64,000 nt of DNA, taken from positions 1-64,000 of the forward strand of contig CAXXGW010000009.1 in NCBI GenBank assembly GCA_963666755.2. The letters are read 5' to 3'. The notes under the pieces are model-generated. The model saw only the letters and a program-made list of their open reading frames with translations, ran no database searches and was not told the origin of the DNA. This DNA is from CAXXOK01 sp963666755. GTDB lineage: Bacteria; Bacillota; Clostridia; Christensenellales; Aristaeellaceae. This document shows, piece by piece, positions 9,725 to 18,071 of the stretch. Within the stretch, counting starts at the first letter, position 1, and every line of letters begins with the position of its first letter. The translations under genes were made by a program, and so were the position numbers.

Positions 9725-10572
9725 GCGAGGTGGCTATGGACGATGTCGTCATCGCGGTTGCCATCACCGGCTCGGTACCGCGCAAGAAGGATAATGTCGC
9801 TGTGCCGATCTCGGTCGCCGAGCAGATCGAGTCGACGCATGAGGCCTATGAGGCCGGCGCCAGCCTCGTCCACATCCACGTTCGCAACGACGATGAGACG
9901 CCGTCCCTCCGATCCGGAGCGCTTCGGCGCGGTGCAGGGCGGCGTGCGGCGGGCTCTGCCCGGGCATGATCGTGCAGTTCTCCACCGGCGGGGCGCGGGC
10001 GCGATCCGGCGGCGCGTGGCTCGGCGCTGCCGCTGAAGCCGGATATGCCGTCGCTGTCGACCGGCTCGGTCAACTTTCCGACCATCGTGTACGAGAACCA
10101 CCTAGCGCTGGTGGAGACGCTGATCGCGGCGATGAACGCCAACCAGGTGAAGCCGGAAATCGAAATCTTCGACCTGTCGCACATCTATGCAGCGCGGCGG
10201 CTCGCCGATCGCGGGCCTGCTCGACGAGACGCCCGCACGTGCAGTTCGTGCTGGGCATCCAGAACGCGCTGCCCGCCGACGAGGCGCGTGCTTGAACTCC
10301 TGCTCGGCGAGGCCAAGCGCATGTTTCCGCGCTGCACCTGGATGGCCGCGGGCATCGGCCGGGCGCAGGCCGCGGTGATGGACTGGGTGCTGAAGCGCGG
10401 CGGCAACGCCGTGCGCACCGGGCTCGAGGACAATATCCGCATCTCGCACGACAGGCTTGCGCGCTCGAATGCCGAGCTCGTAAGCTTGGCCGCAGAGGCG
10501 ATCCAGCGCGCCGGTCGCAAGGTGGCGAGCCCGGCGCAGGCGCGGCGCATCCTGGCGCTGCGGCCCGAGTAG
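9721..10572 (+). CDS. BKACE-family protein (3-keto-5-aminohexanoate cleavage enzyme-like), frameshifted
   Basis: A beta-keto acid cleavage enzyme (DUF849 family), which reacts a beta-keto acid with acetyl-CoA to give acetoacetate and a new CoA ester in a zinc-dependent TIM barrel. The N-terminal VAITGSVPRKKDN and the metal-binding strand SLVHIHVRND (two His) are visible. STGSVNFP, KPEIEIFDLSHI, VQFVLGIQNALP, WMAAGIGRAQ and RTGLEDNIRI follow in order. At least four indels occur between 9900 and 10290. ATG 9721 overlaps the pcaG stop; ATG 9736 is an alternative start. Within a pca operon the likely substrate is 3-oxoadipate, which would yield succinyl-CoA and acetoacetate. This is inference; the residues that decide substrate were not checked. 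Confidence 0.85.
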
Positions 10573-10580
10573 GAGCACCG

Positions 10581-11946
10581 ATGAGTTTCTCCGCGCTCGA
10601 TTCGCGTCTGGTCGGGCCGCTGTTTGCGACCGCGGCGATGCGCGCGGTGTTTTCGGAGGAGCGCACCATCGCCGACATGCTGCGCGTCGAGGCGGCGCTG
10701 GCGGCGGCGCAGGCGCGGTTCGGCTTGGTGCCGGCGGCGCTCGCCGAGCACCTGCGCGCTCTCGATCCGGCGAAGATCGGACCTCGATCGGATCGGCGCG
10801 CGGACGGCGAACGCCGGTGTGCCGACCATTCCGTTCCTGGAGGCGTTGCGCGGGCGCTTGCCGGCCGAGCTCGAACCCCATCTGCACAAGGGCGCCACCA
10901 CCCAGGATCTGGTCGACACCGTGTTGGTGTTGCAGGTTGCCGACGCGCTGGCGCTCGTCGCCGCGGATCTGCAACACATCCTGCGCGACCTCTGCGCGCT
11001 GGCGGTCCAGCATCGCGCCACGCCATGCGCCGGGCGCAGCTATGGCCAGCAGGCAGCGCCGGTGAGCTTCGGCTTCAAGGCGGCGATCTGGGCCGCTTGC
11101 ATCGCCGACGTGGCGCAGATGCTGCCGCAGGTGCGCGCGGCGATGCATTGCGTTTCGCTCGGCGGTCCGGTCGGCACGCTGGCGGGCATCGGCGCGTACG
11201 GTCCGCGCGTACTGGGAGGACATCAGCCGCGAAACTGGGGCTGGGGCCACCGGATGCGGCAGCGTGGCACGTCCGCCGCGCACGCGTGGCGAACCTCGGC
11301 AACTTCCTGGCGCTGCTCACCGGCGCGCTCGCCAAGCTGGCGGAGGACGTGGTGTTTCTGTCTGCGACCGAAGTGGGCGAGGTGGCGGAAGCCGCACGTT
11401 CCCGGCCGCGGTGGGTCGAGCGCCATGCCGCACAAGCGCAATCCGGTGTCGGCGACGGTGATCCTTGCTGCGCATGGCGCGGCGCCCGGATTGGCGGCAA
11501 CGCTGACCGCGGCGATGGCGGCGAGCGGCGAGCGGCCGGCGGGCGCCTGGCATGCCGAGTGGCACGCGCTGCAGCAATTGTTCGGGCTCGTCTCCGGCGC
11601 GCTGCGCGAAGGTCGTAGGCTGGCGGCGGGGCTCGAAGTCGATGCGGTGCGCATGGCGCGCAATCTCGATCTCACCGGCGGGCTGTTGTTTGCCGATGCG
11701 GTCGCGGCGCGTCTGGCGCCGCGGCTGGGGCGCGAAGCGGCCCACCGCGTGGTCGAAAGCGCGGCGGATCGCGTGCGCCGCGGCGAAGGCGCGCTCGCAG
11801 CGGTGCTGCAAGCGATGCCGGAAGTCGCCGGCATCGAGAATCTCGACGCGGCGTTCGATGTCGGACCGTCGGTTGCGGCGGCGGGCCTGTGGACCGACCG
11901 CGCCGTCGTCGAGGTACTGCGCGTCGCCGACGTGCTGGCGCGATAG
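10581..11946 (+). CDS. pcaB: 3-carboxy-cis,cis-muconate cycloisomerase (frameshifted)
   Basis: A fumarase/aspartase-superfamily enzyme that lactonises 3-carboxymuconate to 4-carboxymuconolactone. The N-terminal LRVEAALAAAQARFGLVP, the HKGATTQDLVDT helix, the AGRSYGQQAAPVSFG segment and the superfamily signature GSSAMPHKRNPV are in the expected order, with ENLDAAFDVGPSVAAAG near the C-terminus. Frame changes occur near 10785, 11215-11250 and 11400. Between the last two, the third frame reads VANLGNFLALLTGALAKLAEDVVFLSATEVGEV. Corrected length is about 453 residues, normal for PcaB. It follows the BKACE gene by eight bases and precedes pcaDC. Confidence 0.9.
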
Positions 11947-11960
11947 GGAGGAGTGGGGTG

Positions 11961-13167
11961 ATGGCGTCGATCGAGGCAAATGGCGTTGCGCTGGCCTATG
12001 AGGTGAGCGGGCCGGTCGGCGCGCCGGTGATGGTTTTGTCCAATTCGCTCGGCACGACGCGCGCGATGTGGGACGCGGTGATGCCGCACCTGCGCGGCCG
12101 CTTCCGCGTGCTGCGTTACGATACCCGCGGTCATGGCCAATCCGCGCGTGGTCTCCGACCGCCGCTGATGGAGGATCTTGCCCGCGACGTCGCGGCATTG
12201 CTCGATGGCCTTGCGCTCTCCGGGCCGGTGCATTTCGTTGGCCTGTCGATTGGGGGCATGATTGGGCAGGCGTTTACGCTGGCGTTTCCCGAACGCGTCG
12301 CGACGCTCGCGCTGCTTGCGACCGGCGCCTATTTGCCGAGCCAGGTGAGTTGGGACGAGCGCGCCGCGCTGGTGGCGCGCGAAGGCACCAAAGTGGTGGT
12401 CGACGCCACCATGAGCCGCTGGTTTACGCCCGGCTTTGCCGCGCGCGCGCCAGGCGCCGTGGCACCGGTGCGCGAGGCATTCCTTGCCGTCGATGGCCGC
12501 GGCTATGGCGACCTCTGCCACGCACTCGGGCGCGCCGACCTGCGCGAAGCAATCAAGAATATTGCGGTGCCGACCTTGGTGCTCGGCGGGCGGCATGATC
12601 CGACTGCAACTCCGCTGGTCCTCGACCAACTGGCGTCCGCGATTCCGAACGCCGAACTGGTGATCCTCAACGATGCTGCCCATCTCGTCGCGGTGGAGCA
12701 GCCGCAGGCCGTAGCGGCCCATCTGATCGCCTTCCTCGAGCGGCATAACATGGGCACGAAGGCGCACGTGCCCGGCGCGGTTGCGTTTGCTGATGGGCTG
12801 CGGAACCGCGAGGCGGTGCTGGGGGAGGAGCATGTCGCGCGCTCGCTCGCCAGCGCCGGCGCGTTCGCCGGGCCGTGGCAGGATTTCATCACGCGTACGG
12901 CGTGGGGCGAAATCTGGGGCGACCCGCGCCTGCCATGGAAGACCCGTTCGCTGGTCGTATTGGCGATGATGACGGCGCTGGGCCGCGAGGAGGAATTCAA
13001 GCTGCACGTGCGACCGGCGCTGGCCAATGGCGGTGAGCGTTCCGGAGCTGCAGGCATTGCTGCTGCAAGCCGGCATCTATGCCGGCGTCCCGGCGGCAAA
13101 CGCCGCGTTCCGGTGGGCGCGGGAAATGCTCGGCGAGCCTTCCCCCGATAGCAAAAGGCCCGGCTGA
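11961..13167 (+). CDS. pcaDC: Fused 3-oxoadipate enol-lactonase / 4-carboxymuconolactone decarboxylase (one frameshift)
   Basis: One polypeptide carries two consecutive steps of the pathway. Residues about 1-260 are an alpha/beta hydrolase (PcaD): GLSIGGMIG nucleophile elbow, GGRHDPT with the acid, and NDAAHLVAVEQP with the catalytic His. Residues about 265-400 are a CMD domain (PcaC): RTAWGEIWGDPRLPWKTRSL and EEFKLHVRPALANG. An extra G near 13034 breaks the frame; corrected, it reads VSVPELQALLLQAGIYAGVPAANAAF to a TGA at 13165. Such fusions are known in several bacteria (also as pcaL). The stop codon lies in the loop of the terminator, marking the operon end. Confidence 0.9.
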
Positions 13168-13178
13168 AGCCGGGCCTT
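13155..13178 (+). terminator. Terminator of the liv-pca operon
   Basis: A perfect 10-bp stem (AAGGCCCGGC / GCCGGGCCTT) with a TGAA loop that contains the pcaDC stop codon. The T-run is short, so the call rests on stem strength and position. Confidence 0.7.
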
Positions 13179-13230
13179 CGTCCAGGGCAGGCGGCGCGCG
13201 GCGGTGCCGTGCGTCGCCCGGGTCTGCGCG

Positions 13231-13977
13231 TCAGGCGGAGAGCTCGATGACATAGACGATCTCTCGCGTCTGCGGATCGATGATGAGAATTTCGTTGCCG
13301 TACTCGACATAGACGTAGTCGCGATAGGCCGGCACGATGCTGACGATCGTCGGCGGCAACGGCCGCAGCACGACGCGCTGTGGCACCACGACGCCGACCG
13401 AGATGTTGATGTCGAGGTTGGTCACGCGGTTGCGGCGATCGATATGCATGAACGCGTCGCGCACCCGGGTGCGCTGTTCGCCCTGCAGTTCGACTGCGCC
13501 GGGGTGGCGCTTTTCGACCGAGGCCTTCGGCCCGCTGTTGGGATCCTGGATCGCGCCGGAGCGAGGATTGGCGGACTTGTCGCGCTCATGCATCTGGGCG
13601 CGGCCCTTCTTCATGTCACGCTCGTCGGTTTGCGCGCGTCCTTTGGTGCGCGGCTCATCGCGCTGCACGCGCCCCTTCATGTCGCGGCTATCGCCCGGTC
13701 GTTGCGCGTCGCCCTGTACGCGGCTGCGCGGCTGCGCGTCGCGAGGCTGGCCGATCGACGGGCCGCCCGGCGATTCGGCGCGAGGCGAGGCAGCTTTGCC
13801 ACTACCATGCTCGGGCATTCCGGCCTTCGGCCCGCTCGGCGCAGGCGCGGTCGCGCTCGGCTTTTCGGGGGCGGCGCCGGCGCCCGGCGCGCCTTGCCCG
13901 AAGCTGTAGGACGTCGACACGGACAAGACAGCAAAGATGGCGGTAGTGCGGAGCAAGTTAGACATAACCTTGTGCAT
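13231..13977 (-). CDS. Secreted DUF1236 domain protein with charged low-complexity middle
   Basis: This 248-residue protein starts with a signal peptide (SNLLRTTAIFAVLSVSTSYSFG), followed by a Pro/Ala/Gly-rich stretch and then about 80 residues dominated by Arg, Asp, Lys and Glu with repeated 'RGRAQ..ERD'-like units. The C-terminal 45 residues (YRDYVYVEYGNEILIIDPQTREIV) are the DUF1236 domain, common and often duplicated in Bradyrhizobium relatives, of unknown function in the periplasm or cell surface. ATG 13977 was chosen for its AGGAG site; ATG 13965 gives a more standard signal peptide. The frame is intact. Confidence 0.78.
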   Translation of the reverse strand: MHKVMSNLLRTTAIFAVLSVSTSYSFGQGAPGAGAAPEKPSATAPAPSGPKAGMPEHGSGKAASPRAESPGGPSIGQPRDAQPRSRVQGDAQRPGDSRDMKGRVQRDEPRTKGRAQTDERDMKKGRAQMHERDKSANPRSGAIQDPNSGPKASVEKRHPGAVELQGEQRTRVRDAFMHIDRRNRVTNLDINISVGVVVPQRVVLRPLPPTIVSIVPAYRDYVYVEYGNEILIIDPQTREIVYVIELSA

Positions 13978-14281
13978 TTATTTCTCCTGTGGCACTTCAC
14001 GCCCATAAACAATTGCCGGCCGATCTCGTTCCCTATCGCCAAACTGCGGCAATCCGGCGCGGCAAAATTTCAGAATGACGTGGAGATACTTTTGGAGTGC
14101 CGGGAACCGAGGGATTTCAGCCGAATTGTACGAACTTGTTCTTGGCGGTCGGGGGCACGTTCGGGGCCTTATCGCCGCCGCTTCAGGTTCGACGCGCCGC
14201 GCGACGATTGATGGCGGCAGGCGCTGAAGGCTCAGCTACAATCCCGCGCGAAGCCGTTCGCCGTGTCCGCAGGAAATCGCC
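13978..14281. other. Intergenic region between divergent genes
   Basis: About 300 bases, more AT-rich than its surroundings near 13980-14110, that must carry promoters for the DUF1236 gene (leftward) and the GNAT gene (rightward). I see the AGGAG site of the former but no convincing -35/-10 pair, and no gene. Confidence 0.4.
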
Positions 14282-14775
14282 GTGATCACCGTTGCGCCCT
14301 TCGTTCCCGAGCACCAGCACGGCGTGCTGGAAACCATCCTGCCGATCCAGCAGCAGGAGTTCGGCATTCCCATCACCATCGAGGGCAGCCGGACCTGCTC
14401 GACATTGCCGGCTTCTACCGCAAGGGCGACGGCAATTTCTGGGTGGCGCTTGCGGCTGGCGATGTGGTCGGCACGATCGCGCTGGTCGACATCGGCGACG
14501 GGCGCGGCGCGCTGCGCAAGATGTTCGTCAGGGAAGCCCATCGCGGCAAGGATGCCGGCGTCGCGGCGAAGCTGCTGGAGACGCTGCTGGCCTGGGCGAA
14601 AGCGCGGGGAATGGCCGAGATCTATCTCGGCACCACGGCGAAATTTCTGGCAGCGCATCGTTTCTACGAGAAGAATGGCTTTATCGAAATTCCTGCCGCG
14701 GAATTGCCGGCGACGTTCCCGCGCATGGTGGTCGACACCAAGTTCTATCGCTTGCCGCTTTTGAGCGAAGCTTAG
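14282..14775 (+). CDS. GNAT family N-acetyltransferase (one frameshift)
   Basis: The protein (about 164 residues when repaired) has GDVVGTIALVDIGDGRGALRKMFV (beta4), the acetyl-CoA-binding helix start AHRGKDAGVAAKLLETLLAWAK, and the C-terminal LGTTAKFLAAHRFYEKNGFIEI typical of GNAT acetyltransferases. The first 36 residues (ITVAPFVPEHQHGVLETILP) are in a different frame. One base appears lost near 14390, between TIEG and QPDLLDIAGFY. The GTG at 14282 is the likely start. Substrate is unknown; it stands alone between divergent or unrelated genes. Confidence 0.8.
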
Positions 14776-15002
14776 AGTGCGGCGATGCCCGTGCACCAAG
14801 AACCGCACTAGCCTTGGCGGCAAAGAGCTCAGTTGAGACGTCAGAAGAGAACGAGCAGCAGCGGCTTCGGGCCAGCGGCGTACACGGGCGATCCATTTTT
14901 GCAACTCAGCACCGCGATCGACGCCAAGCAGGAACTTGTCGGCGACGCGTCGGTTTCGTTGTGACGGGGCTTTTCGCGGGGCGCCAGCGAAAGGAAACGC
15001 CA

Positions 15003-15527
15003 ATGCGTCGACAAACCCATTGGCTCGGTGTTGCCGGTGTTGCAGTCGCAATCCTGGCCGGCGCGAGCGTCGCAGATGCCCAGCCTTACGGTCCCGGCTG
15101 GATGATGGGAGGCGGTGGCTACGGGCCCGGTGGAATGATGGGAGGTGGTGGCTACGGGCCCGGTGGTGGCTACGGCCCTGGCGGGATGATGGGCGGCTAT
15201 GGCCCGGGTTGGATGATGGGCGGCGGCTATGGCCCAGGCTGGATGGGCTACGGCATGGGGCACGGCTACGTTCATCCAGGTTGGATGATGGGTGGGTATG
15301 GCTTTGGTGGCAATTTCCCCGGCAATCAGGGCAGCCTCAACCTGACAGCCGATCAGGTGAAAAGTTATCTGGACCAGATGATCCGCAACCCGAATCTCAA
15401 GGTTGGTGACGTGAAGGAAAAGGACACCAACACCATCGTGGCCGATATCGTCACCAAGCAGAATAGCTCACTGGTGCAACGCCTCGATTTCAATCGCCAC
15501 ACGGGGTGGGTACAGCCGGAGCAGTGA
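15003..15527 (+). CDS. Secreted Gly/Met/Tyr-rich repeat protein
   Basis: This 174-residue protein has a signal peptide (WLGVAGVAVAILAGASVADA) and then about 90 residues built from degenerate copies of YGPGWMMGGG and related Gly-Tyr-Met units. A conserved-looking C-terminal part follows (LNLTADQVKSYLDQMIRNPNLKVGDVKEKD). The methionine-rich repeats suggest metal (copper) binding in the periplasm, as in other Met-rich proteins, but this is inference. The start has an AAAGGAAA site. It ends two bases before the SHOCT gene, so the two are probably co-expressed. The repeat is intact in frame. Confidence 0.68.
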   Translation: MRRQTHWLGVAGVAVAILAGASVADAQPYGPGWMMGGGGYGPGGMMGGGGYGPGGGYGPGGMMGGYGPGWMMGGGYGPGWMGYGMGHGYVHPGWMMGGYGFGGNFPGNQGSLNLTADQVKSYLDQMIRNPNLKVGDVKEKDTNTIVADIVTKQNSSLVQRLDFNRHTGWVQPEQ

Positions 15528-15529
15528 TC

Positions 15530-15772
15530 ATGTGGGGACCAGGCCACGGCATGGGCGGTTGGGGCGGCGGATGGATGCCGTTCGGCGGCATCGGATTTCT
15601 GCTGCTCGTGATCGTTGCGGTCCTGGTCATCGGTGGGATCATCCGCTCCGTGGCGCGGCCAAGCGAGCGTGCGCCACGTGCCGAAACTCTCGATCTTCTC
15701 GACGCGCGCTATGCGCGGGGGGAGATCGACCGGGAAGAATATCTGCAGCGTCGCCGCGACATTCTTGGCTGA
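15530..15772 (+). CDS. Small membrane protein with SHOCT domain
   Basis: An 80-residue protein: a Gly/Trp-rich N-terminus, one membrane span (FLLLVIVAVLVIGGIIRSVA), and a C-terminal SHOCT motif (LDARYARGEIDREEYLQRRRDIL). SHOCT domains are short helical modules found at protein ends, of poorly known role. ATG 15530 lies two bases after the stop of the Gly/Met-rich protein; the longer frame from 15506 would overlap it. Confidence 0.75.
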   Translation: MWGPGHGMGGWGGGWMPFGGIGFLLLVIVAVLVIGGIIRSVARPSERAPRAETLDLLDARYARGEIDREEYLQRRRDILG

Positions 15773-15913
15773 GCTGCACCCCGCCGGGCCGGACGCGCCG
15801 ACGGCCCGGCGCCGGTGAACGTGCGGAGGGCGGGATTGCCGCTATGCCGGCCGCAGCGCACAGGCAGTGTTAACCATCCAGCCCTACGCTTTGGCCACGC
15901 AGCAGGAATTCCC

Positions 15914-17205
15914 ATGCCCGCGGCCACGATCCGGCTCAACACGTTCGGACTGCGCGATGCCGTCTTGTGCGCGGCCGTGCTGCTGATGAACTACACCCTG
16001 TTACGGCCGTCGCCGGTCGACCTCGCCTTCCTGCTGGCGCTGGGGCTGTCGTTCCTGGTCAATCAGCGCGTTACGATCAGCTTTTTCGTCTATCTGATGA
16101 CGGTCACGGCCTGGTACGTCGGGGTGTTTGCCTCATCGATCAGCCTGCTCGACGTGTTGGCGGTGAAACCGGGCCAGCAGGTCGATGCCTCGGTGGCGGT
16201 GCCCTTCGAACTCCTGACCAAAGCCTTCGTCATCCTGATATCGCTGATTGCCTGCCACACCGCGCAAAGCTGGGGGCGCCGCGAACTGGAGCGGTTCCTC
16301 AAGGTCGTCGTCGTCTCCTGCGTCATCGGCGCGGCGATCGGCGTGTTCGGCTTTGCCACCGGCAATGAGGCGCTGCTGTGGGATGGGCGCGCCAAGGGCT
16401 TCTTCGACGACCCCAACATGTTCGCGAGCTTCCTTCTGCCCGGCATGCTGGCGGCGATGTATTTCGTGGCGCAGCGCCGCTCGATGGTGTGGGTCGGCGC
16501 ACTCGCCATCATCGTGCTCGGCATCCTGTTCGGCTTCTCGCGCGCTGCGGTCGGCTCGATGCTGGTCACCGGCGGTGCGTTCCTGTCTTCCTGAACCGCA
16601 AGAATCTGGTCAAGGCCGGCCTCTACGTGCTTGCCTTCGCCGCGGTCGCCGTCGTGCTCGCCTCGATCGGGCTGCTCACCGTCGATGGCTTCGCCGACAA
16701 GCTCGCCGACCGGCTGACGCTGGCGAAGGATTACGATTCCGGCCATGGCGGCCGCTACAATCGCTATCTGCTCGCCTGGCCGATGATCCTGGAAAACCCG
16801 CTCGGCATCGGCATTCTGGAGATCTACCGCTACTTCCCCGAGCCGATCCACAACATCGTGCTGTCGTCCTTCCTCAATTACGGCTGGATCGGCGGCTGCG
16901 CGTGGCTGCTCTTGATGGTGCTGTCGGTGCGGCTTGCCATCCGCAATTGGCAGCAAAGCCACGATCCGCTGGCGGTGTTGAGTGCGCTCTGTGCGCTCTC
17001 GGTCGTGCTGTGCGCGCTATTGCACCAGGGCGAGCACTGGCGGCATTTGTGGCTATTCCTCGGCCTGTTCTGGGGCTTTGTGCCGCAGCACTTCGCCGCC
17101 GCAACGCCGGCGCCGGAGGTGGCCGAACCGGCACGCACGCCAACGCCGCAGCCGGCGGCGCCGCGCATGCCGATCTATCGGCTCAGTAGGCGTTCTCGGA
17201 CTTGA
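15914..17205 (+). CDS. O-antigen ligase / Wzy-like membrane protein (one frameshift)
   Basis: A protein with about ten or more membrane spans and a large periplasmic loop. It contains LLWDGRAKGFFDDPNMFASFLLPGM early in the core, and HGGRYNRYLLAWPMILENPLGIGI in the loop, the pattern of the Wzy_C/O-antigen ligase family, which joins lipid-linked polysaccharide units. One base appears lost near 16583, so the first frame stops at 16594 and the rest reads from VFLNRKNLVKAG to 17205. The end is rich in Pro and Ala. It converges on the sugar transferase gene, fitting an exopolysaccharide cluster. Confidence 0.8.
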
Positions 17206-17540
17206 GCAGCGCGAACGGCGGTCTTCAGCAGGATGTAGAGGTCGAACATCACCGACCAGTTCTCGATATAGAACAGGTCGTGCTCGACGCGCCGCTGGAT
17301 CTTCTCTTCGGTGTCGGTCTCGCCGCGCCAGCCATTGATCTGCGCCCAGCCGGTGATGCCGGGCTTGACGCGATGGCGCGCGAAATAACCGTCCACCGCC
17401 TCGTCATAGAGCCGGTTCTCGGCCTTGGCGTGGACGGCGTGCGGGCGCGGCCCGACCAGCGACAGCGTGCCGGTGAACACCACGTTGAACAGCTGCGGCA
17501 GCTCGTCGAGCGAGGTCTTGCGGATGATGCGGCCAACCGC
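17183..17540 (-). CDS. Undecaprenyl-phosphate sugar phosphotransferase, C-terminal part only
   Basis: The end of a bacterial sugar transferase (polyprenyl glycosyl-1-phosphate transferase), which starts exopolysaccharide synthesis by moving a sugar phosphate to undecaprenyl phosphate. The motifs RKTSLDELPQLFNV, SLVGPRPHAV, KPGITGWAQINGWRGET and DLFYIENWSVMFDLYILLKT are intact. One extra base near 17202 hides the normal end (FALLKSENAY), whose stop is at 17183-17185. Upstream, homology stops abruptly after VGRIIRK at about 17,537. The catalytic N-terminal half is absent and the sequence changes to an unrelated plus-strand coding frame. This is the join of two genomes. Confidence 0.88.
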
Positions 17541-17546
17541 CGTATT
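17537..17546. other. Junction between alphaproteobacterial and Firmicute sequence
   Basis: On the left the minus strand codes for the sugar transferase up to this point. On the right the plus strand codes for the tail of an unrelated membrane protein. There is no insertion-sequence end, integrase, tRNA or repeat at the boundary that would explain a natural recombination. Confidence 0.75.
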
Positions 17547-17682
17547 TACCGCGGCGGGCAGCGTGCCCGCTTCGCTTTGTGGGCTGGCGGTGGGGCTGGC
17601 GCTGGGCTGGCTTGGCAAGGGGCTGTTCACGGTGGCGGTGTGCGCCTGTGCGGCGGCGTACCTCGCGGGGCTCTGTTTTTAG
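17545..17682 (+). CDS. 3' end of a membrane protein (5' part missing at the junction)
   Basis: A frame open from the junction gives about 45 residues, mostly two hydrophobic segments (SLCGLAVGLALGWLGKGLF and VAVCACAAAYLAGLCF), ending at TAG 17680. It looks like the C-terminal membrane spans of a Firmicute transporter or lipid-linked flippase, but the fragment is too short to name. A strong terminator follows about 100 bases later, consistent with a true gene end. Confidence 0.45.
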   Translation, partial: FTAAGSVPASLCGLAVGLALGWLGKGLFTVAVCACAAAYLAGLCF

Positions 17683-17785
17683 CGCACGCATGTAACCGAA
17701 GGCTTCCGGAGCGCGCCCCGCCGACAGCGGAGGCAGGGCGGCGGCGGGCGGGAGAACGCCGTCACCGGTTTGGGGTTTATTAGAT

Positions 17786-17836
17786 ATAGTGACTATATTT
17801 TGAGGTAAAAATATGGTCACTATTTTTGTTTGTTTG
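17786..17836 (+). terminator. Long-stem rho-independent terminator
   Basis: Bases 17786-17801 pair with 17808-17823 over 16 positions (one G-T pair), loop GAGGTA, followed by a T-rich tract (TTTTTGTTTGTTT). It would end transcription of the truncated membrane-protein gene and insulate the giant gene downstream. Confidence 0.7.
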
Positions 17837-17931
17837 AAAATTGCGATGTTTCAAATTTGACAATTTTGCCAAACCTTATGAGAGCGCTCAAAAATCCGTG
17901 ATTTTGTAAGGGTTACAGATCGGTTACATAT

Positions 17932-17960
17932 TTGACAGCGCTCCAAACGCATTATAGAAT
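17932..17960 (+). promoter_or_regulatory. Promoter of the giant surface-protein gene
   Basis: TTGACA (17932-17937), 17-base spacer, TAGAAT (17955-17960). It is the best sigma-A-type match in the 390-base gap from 17,683 to 18,071, which otherwise holds only the terminator and AT-rich sequence. The predicted transcript has a leader of about 105 bases. Confidence 0.7.
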
Positions 17961-18071
17961 GAAGCTGTACTCAGTACAAATAGACGATTTTGCCCCTATT
18001 CGACCTTGTGCCGGTTACAGAATAGACGGGTTTTACACCCGGCCCCCGCCACCGCGCAACCAGAAAGCGAG

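Noticed and set aside
3749..13167. Decaying (pseudogene) pca operon
   Set aside because: Every motif is kept and repairs need only 1-2-base changes with no in-frame damage, which fits sequence error better than loss of function.
17183..18071. Horizontal transfer of a Firmicute island into an alphaproteobacterium
   Set aside because: No integrase, repeat or tRNA at the join, both flanking genes are cut, and sequence quality changes at the same point. An assembly error explains all of this more simply.
17683..18071. Riboswitch in the leader of the giant gene
   Set aside because: Apart from the 16-bp terminator stem upstream of the promoter, no multi-stem conserved core was seen; the leader after the promoter is only about 105 bases.
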